From Caldilinea sp. CFX5 (lineage in GTDB: Bacteria; Chloroflexota; Anaerolineae; Caldilineales; Caldilineaceae), in contig QWII01000073.1 in the NCBI GenBank assembly GCA_021405325.1, forward strand, positions 1-64,000: a stretch of 64,000 nt of DNA. The letters are read 5' to 3'. The notes below the pieces were generated by a model. That model was given only the letters and a program-made list of their open reading frames with translations. It ran no database searches and had not been told where the DNA came from. Numbering within the stretch: position 1 is the stretch's first letter; every line of letters begins with the position of its first letter. Below are positions 50,897-61,300 of this stretch, in pieces. The position numbers and the translations under genes are program-made.

Positions 50897-53800
50897 ACTA
50901 CGCCAAGGGTTGCTCGCTGCGCTGGGGCGGCAATTGGGACTGCAATGGCTGGAATCCCTGGATCGCCACCTGGCCCTCGCCCCTTGGCGGCAGCACCTGG
51001 TCACCGTACACGCAGCCTATTTTCTCTGACATCGAATTTGATGTCGATGGCAGCATGATCCTCGGCTTTGGTGACCGCTGGGGCTATCAGACCGGCACCA
51101 ATAATTACCAGCCCTTTGCACCCGACACCGCTTGGTACAATGGCACCACGGGCGGTGACATTCTGCGTGTCTGTCTGGTGAATGGCGTCTACACTGCCGA
51201 GGGTGGCGCCGACTGTCCACGGCGGAACGCCGATAGCAATTCGGTGGGTGTCAATGAGTATTACGAGGATGTTGGCGGCGGCGGCAACCACCCGGAAGCT
51301 GCGCTGGGTGGGTTAGCCCTCCAGCCTGGGCGCGGCGAAGTGGTTATGAGTAAGCTCGATCCCCCGCACGCGTTCACCATTGGTGCAGCCTGGTTGAACA
51401 ACACAACCGGGCGGTTGGTGAAAGATTACTACACGACTGGCAATTCGTGGAGCAAGGCCGATGGTCTCGGTGACATGGAACTGCTCTGCGACCCTGCGCC
51501 GCTTGAAATCGGCAACCGCATCTGGCACGACATCAACGGTAATGGTGTGCAAGACCCCGGCGAACCGGGCCTCAACGGCCTCACCGTTAGCCTGCAAGGG
51601 CCGACCAACACCGTGACCACCGTGACCAACGGCGACGGCAACTACTACTTCAGTGTCAAGGCCAACACAGCGTACACTCTCACCTTGGCGCCGCCCACTG
51701 GCTACGACCTGACCTCAGCCAATGCCACTGCGTTGAGTGGCGCCAGCGTGAGCAGTAACCATGCCATCAGCGACACGCGCGACAGCGATGCGTTTCTCGT
51801 GAATGAAGTGGCGACCATCTACTACACCACCGGTGCGGCGGGCCAGAACAACCACGGTCTCGACTTCGGCTTCTCCCAGTCACCCAGTGGGCAGGTGGAC
51901 ATTCTGAATGTTGCCTCACCCCCTAGCGCCCGCTTTGGCGACCGGGTTTGGATCGAGAATGACGGTGACGGTTTGGCTGCGACAGGTGTCATCACACCAG
52001 TGTCCGGCTTGGTCATCACGGCCACCAATGGCTCACAGACGTACATAGCAACCACTGACGCTCAAGGCTACTACAGCTTTACCGTGCCTGGCGGCGTCTA
52101 CACCATAACCTATGGCGCAGTTCCGGCTCAGTATGGGAATGTCCGGCCCAGCCTGGCGATCAGCGGCAGCGAAAGCGGCAACGCTGGCGCCTATCAAGAA
52201 GCCGGCAACCCTGACGCCAACCACAGCCAAAACACGGTCGTGTCGTTGGCGGCGGATGAGGCAAACTGGCAGGTGGACTTTGCCTTCTGGCTGCCACAGC
52301 CTGCACTTGCTCTCGTCAAGCGTACCAACGGCGTTGACGCCGACACACCGCCTGGCCCGACCGTGGCTATCGGTAGTGTCGTGACCTGGAGCTATGCCTT
52401 GACCAATACCGGTAATGTTACCTTGACCAATATCACGTTGGTCGATGATCCGGAAGGCGCCATTACCTGTCCCGCACCGGCGCTGGCGCCGCGCACCACC
52501 ATGACCTGCGTCTTGACCGGCACGGCGACGGCAGGCCAGTACGCCAACACGGCCATTGTCACCGGTACGCCGACCGTAGGCCCTGTGCTGGTGGTAACAG
52601 CAATCAATCCCAGTCACTACTTTGCACCGCTCTATAGCCTGGGCAACCGGCTCTGGATCGATGATGGCGCCGGCACAGCCGCTAACCGTAACAATGGCCG
52701 GTACGACGCCGGTGAACAGCCGGTGGCGCAAGACGTGGTCGTTGCATTGCTCAACATTACCGGCACGGTGATTGCCACGACGACCACGGATCTCGCCGGC
52801 TACTACCGGTTTGATGCTCTGCTGCCGGGCGCCTACCGGGTTCACATCCCGGCGGCTGAGTTCCAAACGGGCGGCAAACTCGCAGCCATGACCAGCAGCA
52901 CTGGCATGACCACGACCTTCACAACGGGCGACAACAACCTCGACCACGGCGACGATGATACAAGTGATGGCGTGACGAGCGCTATCATTACACTGGGCAG
53001 TAACAACCCAACCGGTGAAGTTGACAGCGCAGTCAGCGGCGCCGGGGCAAATGGCGCCAACGGTGATGCCTATGACAACCTGACTGTTGACTTTGGCTTC
53101 GTCCTGCTCACTGTAAGCATCGGCAACCTGGTTTGGGAAGATGGCAATAACAATGGTCTGTATGATGTAGGCGAAGATCTGATTGGCAATCTGCGCATGG
53201 AATTGTGGGTTGATCTGGACAATGATGGTTTGGCAGAGCCGCAAGGGGACGATTCGCTCCAAACACCCTTGACGACGACCACGACGGTGAGCGGCATCTA
53301 TAGTTTCACCAACCTGGCGCCGGGCAATTACTTTGTGCGTATTCCGGCTCCGCCGCCTGTGACGCCCCTTTCCAGCATTCCGCTCTCAGCGTCGGATAAT
53401 GGGGTGGATAATGATGATAACGGCGATCAGCCCGATGGTCCCAACACGCAGATCCTTAGCCCGGTCATCAATCTGGCCGTAGGTGAGGAACCGGGGACGG
53501 GCGGCGGCGGCGATGCTGATATGACTGTAGACTTTGGTCTGGTCGATCCCTTTATCGGCAACCTGGTCTGGCACGATCAGAACAACAACGGTCAGGTTGA
53601 TAGCGGCGAGCCGGGCATTGCCGACGTCACGGTCACAGTCCTGTACGACGCCGACAACAATAGCGTGATCGAGGGCAGTGAACTAACGCCGATTCGTACC
53701 ACGACCACGGACCAGGACGGCATCTATGTCTTCCCGGATCTGATGCCGAACAGCAACTATCAGGTTGTCATTCCGGAAAGTAACTTTGTGGCAGGTAGTT

Positions 53801-54306
53801 CGCTGGCAATCTTGCGCACCTCCAGTGACACGACGGATACAGATGACAATCAGCAGGATGAAGATGACAACGGTATTCAGGCTGCTTCCGGTCTAACTGT
53901 TACCAGCCCGCTAATCAACTTGACCGTTGACGGTGAACCAACCGACAGCGATAGCGAGACCGGGCGTGGCAATACGTTGGACAACGGTGATGACAACAAC
54001 GGTGACATGACGGTTGACTTCGGCTTCTATAGCTCGGCTGAACTGCACCTGACCAAAGTCGTGACACCACCCTTTGCCGTGGCGGGTGACACGGTTACAT
54101 ATCTCTTGCAGTTGACCAACAATGGTCCGGATACAGCTACCAACGCACTCATCTATGACCCGCTGCCGGCCGGCGTTACCTATGTCGACCATGAGCCGGC
54201 TGCGGCCGCGACCTATAATGCCGCGACACGCACGGTTGAGTGGACAGTGTCCGAACTGGCAGCCAGTAGTTCAACGACTTTGACCATTACGGTGACGGTA
54301 GAATAG
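50686..54306 (+). CDS. Continuation of the giant exported protein in a shifted frame
   Basis: Homology to the first propeller resumes at 50731 (LFRPWATAFHNGKVYIGGV, matching LRPFGLGVRNGLVYVGMV earlier), so residues before this are out-of-frame filler and the ATG at 50686 is not a real start. No ribosome site or signal peptide is present. Downstream: end of the propeller; SdrD-B (IGNRIWHDINGNGVQDPGEP); DGDG-type domain (FGDRVWIENDGDG); DUF11 domain (52.30-52.62 kb); three more SdrD-B domains beginning GNRLWIDDGAG, GNLVWEDGNNNG and GNLVWHDQNNNG; a final DUF11 domain. There is no LPXTG motif or terminal membrane helix, so secretion or anchoring uses another route. It should be read together with 43703-50896. 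Confidence 0.85.
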   Translation: MGNEPQPAHAAGDHGLFRPWATAFHNGKVYIGGVCSGENGGTRADLAAHIFVHDPAGAVGSFTQVYSQSLNYAKGCSLRWGGNWDCNGWNPWIATWPSPLGGSTWSPYTQPIFSDIEFDVDGSMILGFGDRWGYQTGTNNYQPFAPDTAWYNGTTGGDILRVCLVNGVYTAEGGADCPRRNADSNSVGVNEYYEDVGGGGNHPEAALGGLALQPGRGEVVMSKLDPPHAFTIGAAWLNNTTGRLVKDYYTTGNSWSKADGLGDMELLCDPAPLEIGNRIWHDINGNGVQDPGEPGLNGLTVSLQGPTNTVTTVTNGDGNYYFSVKANTAYTLTLAPPTGYDLTSANATALSGASVSSNHAISDTRDSDAFLVNEVATIYYTTGAAGQNNHGLDFGFSQSPSGQVDILNVASPPSARFGDRVWIENDGDGLAATGVITPVSGLVITATNGSQTYIATTDAQGYYSFTVPGGVYTITYGAVPAQYGNVRPSLAISGSESGNAGAYQEAGNPDANHSQNTVVSLAADEANWQVDFAFWLPQPALALVKRTNGVDADTPPGPTVAIGSVVTWSYALTNTGNVTLTNITLVDDPEGAITCPAPALAPRTTMTCVLTGTATAGQYANTAIVTGTPTVGPVLVVTAINPSHYFAPLYSLGNRLWIDDGAGTAANRNNGRYDAGEQPVAQDVVVALLNITGTVIATTTTDLAGYYRFDALLPGAYRVHIPAAEFQTGGKLAAMTSSTGMTTTFTTGDNNLDHGDDDTSDGVTSAIITLGSNNPTGEVDSAVSGAGANGANGDAYDNLTVDFGFVLLTVSIGNLVWEDGNNNGLYDVGEDLIGNLRMELWVDLDNDGLAEPQGDDSLQTPLTTTTTVSGIYSFTNLAPGNYFVRIPAPPPVTPLSSIPLSASDNGVDNDDNGDQPDGPNTQILSPVINLAVGEEPGTGGGGDADMTVDFGLVDPFIGNLVWHDQNNNGQVDSGEPGIADVTVTVLYDADNNSVIEGSELTPIRTTTTDQDGIYVFPDLMPNSNYQVVIPESNFVAGSSLAILRTSSDTTDTDDNQQDEDDNGIQAASGLTVTSPLINLTVDGEPTDSDSETGRGNTLDNGDDNNGDMTVDFGFYSSAELHLTKVVTPPFAVAGDTVTYLLQLTNNGPDTATNALIYDPLPAGVTYVDHEPAAAATYNAATRTVEWTVSELAASSSTTLTITVTVE

Positions 54307-54676
54307 GGGTTTTCGGGTAACAGAAGAAGAGGCAACTGCGGTAACAGTTGCCTCTTCGGTGGACAAATCATGGTTGGCGATCCATTGGGAATGTCTACAT
54401 TTCTTGTACAACCGTTTCTGCTGCTATGAACTTGCAGCACACTACTGTTGTTCAGGTAAAAGTACATTCTCCGCTTTCCAGTCCACTACGTAAAACACCC
54501 ATAAAAAAGCTCTTTGCTGCTGCTAGCTAGAAGGTTGTCACTGCAAGGACCAGTAGCATGAGCGGCGCGAATCATTCTACATTTAACAAGGATTACGTAG
54601 ATTACGCAGATTGATAAAAATCTGTGTAATCTGTGCAATCCCTGTTATCTAAAAAACAAAATGACAAGGAATCTTT
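54307..54676. other. Spacer with terminator-like hairpin and repeats
   Basis: A 13-bp perfect stem, GAAGAGGCAACTG/CAGTTGCCTCTTC (54326-54338 and 54345-54357), lies 20 nt after the giant gene stop, without a T-run. The 54370-54394 segment resembles 43207-43231. A long AT-rich hairpin follows at 54585-54646. No gene seen. Confidence 0.65.
54585..54646. repeat. GATTACGCAGATT-type palindrome, upstream of the GxxExxY gene
   Basis: The left arm 54585-54612 pairs imperfectly with 54619-54646. The right arm is repeated, 26 of 28 bases, at 55053-55080 on the other side of the GxxExxY gene. Related elements: 43381-43450 and 43579-43635. Confidence 0.8.
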
Positions 54677-55063
54677 ATGTCGCAAACAGATCCACGCACC
54701 TATGCGATCATCGGCGCCTGTATGGAGGTGCATCAACAACTTGGTCACGGCTTTCTAGAACTGGTCTATCATGAAGCCTTAAAGATCGAGTTTCCGCTGC
54801 GCCAGGTCTCTTTCTTATCGGAAGTAGAACTACCCGTTTGGTACAAAGGACGCCAATTGCCGACCGTCTATCGCGCCGATTTTATCTGTTTCCACGAAAT
54901 TATTATCGAAATTAAAGCCATCAAAGAAATAACCAAAATTGAGGAAGCTCAATTGATTAATTATCTAAAAGCAACCGGCAAACCCATTGGTCTTTTGATC
55001 AATTTCGGTAGCAAATCTTTAGAATATCGACGTTTCGCCAACCATTTCTCAAAATCTGCGTAA
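54677..55063 (+). CDS. GxxExxY-family protein
   Basis: A 128-residue protein of the GxxExxY family, named for the motif seen here as GHGFLELVYHEAL (G-F-L-E-L-V-Y). The core then shows RADFICFHEIIIEIKAIKEI, a D...E-x-K arrangement like PD-(D/E)XK nucleases, and the common ending KPIGLLINFGSKSLEYRRF. AAGGA lies about 7 nt before the ATG. The last codons and the stop TAA (55061-55063) lie inside the repeat element at 55053-55134. The family is typically multi-copy and of unproven function; a nuclease or DNA-transaction role is inferred. Confidence 0.9.
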   Translation: MSQTDPRTYAIIGACMEVHQQLGHGFLELVYHEALKIEFPLRQVSFLSEVELPVWYKGRQLPTVYRADFICFHEIIIEIKAIKEITKIEEAQLINYLKATGKPIGLLINFGSKSLEYRRFANHFSKSA

Positions 55064-55134
55064 TCTGTGCAATTCCTGTTGGTTTTATAACAGAGATTAC
55101 AGAGATTACACAGATTATGCAGATCAAGAATTAG
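55053..55134. repeat. ATCTGCGTAATCTGTG-type palindrome, downstream of the GxxExxY gene
   Basis: The left arm 55053-55080 is a near copy of 54619-54646; the right arm 55089-55134 is largely complementary, with an extra tandem GATTACA word. It contains the stop codon of the GxxExxY gene. The remaining spacer to 55354 shows no gene; GGAG at 55340-55343 precedes the next start by 11 nt. Confidence 0.8.
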
Positions 55135-55354
55135 ATGATCTGCACAAATCTTGTTGTATTTTCATGGGTATTGGTACAACCGATTTATGTACCTATTTTT
55201 TTAAAAACAGCTATCGACTAACGGTTAATGATTATGAACTGCCCAAAAACTATGCGCATAAAGTGCAATAAAAACAATACACTGTGGAACGGTGAGATGC
55301 GTTCCGCCGACGACAGAGTCTAGCCCACTATTCATTGTTAGGAGCTGTACCACC

Positions 55355-58300
55355 ATGTCATCTTTTATCTTTCGGTTTACTCGCAACTTCCATAAAGCCA
55401 TCCGGCTGTTGACGATCGCCGGCCTGTTGGCGTCGATGGTGGCCGGCATCATCCCCCCACCATTGGTGGCGTCGATGGCGCCAGCCTTGCAGCCATTGGC
55501 CGACTTGTTGGACGAAAGCCCCTTGGGTCCGTCGGTGGTGCGCGCAGAAGGCGCACTCTCCTTCACCAAGACGCTTGTTGACACCCCCACTCCCGTCAGC
55601 GCCAATGATATTGTCAAATATCGGCTGACCTTTAGCTGTAGCAGCCTGGAGACTGGGTGCGGCGATCTGACGGTAACCGACCAACTGCCGACCCAATATT
55701 TCACCTATCTGACGACAACAACGCCGCCCGGCTATACGGCCCACTTCAACAGCGGCACCGGCCAATTGACCATCACCCGGCAGAATATGCTGGATGGTGA
55801 CACTGCCGACGCCATTGTCGTTATGCGTGTCAAGCCCGGCGTACCCGGCAGTATTACCATTCCTAACACGGCGCAGGCGACCATCACGCTGGGGCCGGGC
55901 GACCAACCGATCACCTATGATGCCGGCCCCGTAACTGTCACCACAGCGCCACCCGATCCCCAGTGGAGTGTGAGCAAACAGCGCATTATTCCGTCAGCAT
56001 CGACGATACCGGCCCTCGATACCGATGTCACCTATCGCGTCAACCTCTGTGCCGACCGCCTGAGCGGCAACACGAACTTGCTGGGCGCTGAACTGACTGA
56101 CTTGTACCCGGCCGGCGCCCAAGTTGTCTCTGCTAGCGGCGGTGTCGTCAATGCTGCGAACCGAACCATTACCTGGACTTTAGGTGATATCGATGTTGTA
56201 CAGCTCTATCAAGCCGCCGGTCTCACGAGCGGCCCGGTCTGTATCAGCAAAAGAGTGGTGCTTCACTATCCATCGACCACCTTTACGCTGAGCGACCGGG
56301 TAAGTAATGAAGTGGCGGCCACCGGCGCCTACAGCATGACCGGCGCCACGGAAGGCCCGATTGGCGACCCGAACCACCCCATTTCCAACACCCACGGCTT
56401 TGCTCCACCAGGTGCGGATGTGATTCTGGATAAAACGGCCTATAACACCGTTAACTCAGCGGGTCTGCCCCAAACCTGGTATCTTGCCGTTGATGGAAGT
56501 ACATCCAACGTCCCCATTGCCAACCTAGTCATTTCCGATGTGCTGACCTCCCCCCAGATCAGTGACACGGTCTCGATCTTTGCCGGCGCCTGGACAACCG
56601 ACACCGGTGTAATCAAAGCTGATGTGCAGGTTTCCGACGACAACGGCGCCAATTGGACGACTCTAGGCACCGTTGATGGCGACGATGGTACAACCTGGAA
56701 CGCACCGACCGACTTTGCCAAAAATATCACCCATGTGCGCTGGCTCTTCTTTACCGAAGGGAGCGGCGGCGCCCGCCTTAACACCGTGCCGCAGGGCTTT
56801 GTCACCGCGTCAAGCCCAACGATCCGCCAAACAGTTGCCGACAGTGTGCAACCGGGTGACACGATCACCAATTGTGGCGCACTGCGTCATGACAACGGCA
56901 GCAAACAAGATTGTCAGAGTGTCGCCGTTGTCCTCCACCGGCCGGAAGTGCAGGTGACAAAAGCCAACCTCGGTTCGCCTCTGGTCAGCCCCAATGATGA
57001 GGTGACTTATCGGTTGACCATTGGTCATGGCCCCTACGACAGCACCGGCGCCATTGTCAACCCCACCTTGACCGATCTCCTGCCGGCTGAGATGGAGTTT
57101 GTCGGGATTGAGTCGGTGACAGTGCCCAACGGCGGTCCGCAACCGAATTATAATGTGATTGATAACTTTGATGGCAGCGGACGCCAACTGATCCGCTTTA
57201 GCTGGCGGGATGTACCGCCCGCTAGCTCCTTGCAGGTGGATGGCATTACACCAGGCATCAGCAACCCCTTCACACTGCCATTGGGGGCGCCGGCCATTGA
57301 AGTGCGGTTGATCACACGTATTAAACCGGCAACTGCAGCGGGCAACTATACCAATGAAGCCGGCGGCACCGAAGAGAGCAACCTGGAAACCTGTAAGCCA
57401 TTGAGCGCCGCTACCACCGATACAACGGACGAGGATGGTGATGGTGATACAACCGAGGATATCTGCAAAATCCCAACGGAGATTACTGTCCAACCAGCGT
57501 CCGTCATGGAATCACAAAAGTGGGTGAAAGGGCCGTCCGAACTGCCGAATGTTGACGATCCTGGCAGTCTACCGGCGATTGCCGACGCGCTCTGCCCCAA
57601 TGATGGCGACGGCTTTACCCGTTTTCCCTGTGTGGCGCGCATCTATCCGAATGGTCAATTCACCTACAAATTGCGCTTACGCAACGTCGGCAATACCCCG
57701 ATTAAGGATTACATCCTCTATGATGTCTTTCCCTTTGCCGGGGATAAAGGCGTCTCCGAGCGGTTAGCCGGCTTTAACCGCGCCTCTGCCTGGCAGCCGA
57801 CCCTGCTGGGACCGATCACGCCGGTCGATGCCTTTACCCAAAACCTGCCGGGGCTGGTGATTGAATACTCGGACGCCAACAATGCCTGCCGCCCTGAAGT
57901 CAAAAATGGTACAGACGAAGTAACGCCCTGGCCTGCCGGCTGTGTGGACGACTGGACCGTCACGCCCGACGACTACACCGATGTGCGCGCTTTCCGCATT
58001 AAAGTTCCCTTTACCACGGCGCCCCACTTCCAGATACTGGAGACCATGCTCTTTACCATGACCATGCTCGCCCCCGGTGATGCGGCGACTGATACGATTG
58101 CGTGGAACTCGCTTGTCCATCGCTCGACCAACGCCGATAATAATGCACGCCTGGAAGCGGCTGAACCGCGCAAAGTCGGCGTATTGGTTCCCGACTACCC
58201 TGCCCGCCCGATCTACTTTGATATGGCTTTGCGTAAACAGTTGGCAACGGGGCAGGCAACCCGCATTCTGCCTGGCGGTGATGTCACCTTCGCCATCGAA

Positions 58301-61300
58301 GTAATCAACCAGGGTACAGTGACAACAACCGACATTACTGTTGTGGACTACCTGCCCACCGGCTTTAGCCTGAGCAACAGTGACACCAATGGCTGGACCA
58401 GCAGCGGCGCCACCGCGACCGTCACGCTGCCTGGCCCGCTTGGCCCTGGCGCAAAGAGTACTGTCAACATTGTGTTAACCGCACCGGTGTTGCTGACCGG
58501 CACTTTTACCAATACCGCTGAAATTCAAAGCGTCATGGATCTGACCGGCACGTTGCGCACCGATGACATCGACTCAACCGCCGACGCCACCAACGATGAT
58601 ACGGTCATTGACAATGATCTGAGCGGCAACGCCAAATTCGTTCCCGACCATGATGAAGACGACCATGATGTCCAACGTATCAACGTTATCCCACCGGTCA
58701 TTGGCGACCGCATTTGGGTGGAGAGTGATCGCGATGGCGACGCAACCACCGGTACAATTACGCCGGTCGCCAATCATGTGGTCACGCTGACGACCAGCAC
58801 CGGCGCTGTCTATACCACCATGACCAACGCCAGCGGTTACTACAGCTTTACGATGCAGACAGCCGGCGTCTATACGATCACCACCAGCGCCCCCGCCGGC
58901 ACAATTCCCAGTGTCTACGCTGGCGCGCCGGGCAATAATCAGAGCCACGACCCTGCCGGCGCACCGGTGGTCATTACGACCGGCGACGACTTCACCATTG
59001 ACTTTGGCTTCCGCGTTCCTACCTATAGTCTGGGCAATCGCGTCTGGTTTGATACCGGCGCCGCGACCAACAATAGCATCCAGGACGGCGACGAAAGTGG
59101 CGTAGCCGGTGTTACCATGCAACTGTTGGACAACAATGGCGCGGTCATAGCGACGGCGACCACCGATGCCAACGGCTACTATCGCTTTGATGAACTAAGC
59201 GCCGGTGACTATCGGGTTCGTGTCGCCGCCAGCAACTTTACCCCTGGCGGGCCGTTGGCAAACTATGGCAGTAGCTTGGGCGCAAGCAGCACCTTCCTCA
59301 CCGCCGATGACCAACACGATACCGGTGTGGACACCCTCACGCCCGCAGTCAATGGCGTGACGAGTAATGTCGTGACGCTTGGCCCCGGCGTCACCCCGAC
59401 GAACGAGCCGGACGTTGCCGGCGGCGCCGGCGCGCATGGCCCCGATGGCGACGCCTATGATAATTTGACCGTCGACTTTGGCTTTGTGCCGCTGGTGCAG
59501 GTCGGCAACCAACTTTGGATCGAAGCCGATAACGACGGCGATGTCACCACCGGCGCCATCATCCCGGTGCCCAGTCACGTCGTGACCCTGACCACCAGCA
59601 CCGGCGCTGTCCTGACCACCACGACTGATGCCAATGGCTACTATGCCTTTGCTCTTCCTGTCAACAGCGGTACATACACCATTACGACGAGTACACCGCC
59701 CGGCACGACGGTTAGCAACAACCAGAGCAACGACCCGGTCGGCACACCAGTGACCATCGGCGCCGGCAATGACCTGTCGATTGACTTTGGCTTTAATGCC
59801 CCCTTGCACGATCTGGGCAATCGCGTCTGGTTTGATATGGGCGCGGCTGCCAACAACGGCATCCAGGAGGGTGATGAAGTCGGCGCGGCGAATGTACGGG
59901 TCGAGTTGTTGGATCTCAATGGCAACCCCGTCCTCTACAACAGCCGCCCCCTGAGCACCACCACCGACGCCAATGGCTATTACCGCTTTGATCACCTGCC
60001 GGCCGGCGCCTACTATGTGCGCGTGGCGGCGAGCAACTTTGCGACCAATGGCCCGTTGGCAAAATATGTCAGCAGCACCGGCGCCAGTAGTGGCTTTACT
60101 ACGGCTGACGATCAACATGACAGTGGTGTCGATGCCGCCATGCCTGCTTTCACCGGTGTTACCAGCAATCGCGTGACCCTGGGCGCCAATGACCCCACCA
60201 GCGAAACCGACACCGCCACCGGCGCCGGCGCCCATGGCCCCAATGGCGACGCCACCGATAATCTGACCGTTGACTTTGGCTTTTGGCTGCCCGTGCAGAT
60301 CGGCAACCGTCTCTGGATCGAAAGCGACCGCGACGGCAACACCAGCACGGGTACGATCACCCCGGTGACCGGCCATGTGGTGACTGTAACCCGCAGCAAC
60401 GGCGTGGTCTATACGGCCACCACCGACGTCGGCGGCTACTACCTGGTGACAGTGCCGGGCAATGACACCTACACTGTCACGACCCATAGCCCAGCCGGCA
60501 CTATCCCCAGCGTCTACAATGGAATGCCCAGCAACAATCAGAGCCATGACCCGGCGGGCGCCGTTGTGACGGTGGCGACAACCGATGATCTGACCATTGA
60601 CTTTGGCTTCCACGCGCCCACCTACAGCCTGGGCAACCGGATCTGGTTCGACACCGGCGCCAACACGAATGATGGCGTCCACGATGGAGATGAAACCGGT
60701 GTGCAAGGGGTGACAGTGGAATTGCTGGACAGCAATGGCGCTGTCCTCAAGACGACAACTACCAACGCGACCGGCTACTACCGCTTTGATGACCTGGCCG
60801 CCGGCAGCTACCGGGTGCGGGTGGCGGCGAGCAACTTTGCCACTGGCGCCCCGTTGGCAAACTATGTCAGCAGCCTGGGCGCCGGCAACACCTTCCTCAC
60901 CGCCGACGACCAGCATGACACTGGCATCGACACGTTGACTCCGACCCTGGCTGGTGTGACCAGCGCGGTGGTTACGCTTGGCCCTGGCGCCAATCCACTG
61001 AGTGAAGCCGATATTGCCGCCGACGCCGGCGCGCATGGCCCCGATGGCGACGCCTTTGATAACCTGACCGTCGACTTTGGCTTTGTCCCGGCGGTGCAGG
61101 TTGGCAACCGTCTTTGGCTCGAAAGTGACAATGATGGCGACGCCACCACCGGTATCATCTTCCCGCTGGCCAACCATGTGGTGACGTTAACCACCAGCAC
61201 AGGCCAGCTCTTTACGACCACAACCAATGGCAGCGGTTACTATACCTTCGCTGTACCGGCCAACGGCGTCTACACCGTCACCACGGTCGCGCCCGCCGGC

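Noticed and set aside
54677..55134. Complete insertion sequence around the GxxExxY gene
   Set aside because: No transposase motif in the protein and no clean terminal inverted repeats with target duplication; reported only as a repeat-bracketed cassette.
59195..61177. 660-codon open frame on the minus strand
   Set aside because: It is antisense to the repeat modules of the second giant gene, whose plus-strand frame encodes recognisable SdrD-B-like domains. The minus product has no family-like sequence and its length comes from the biased codon pattern of the repeats.
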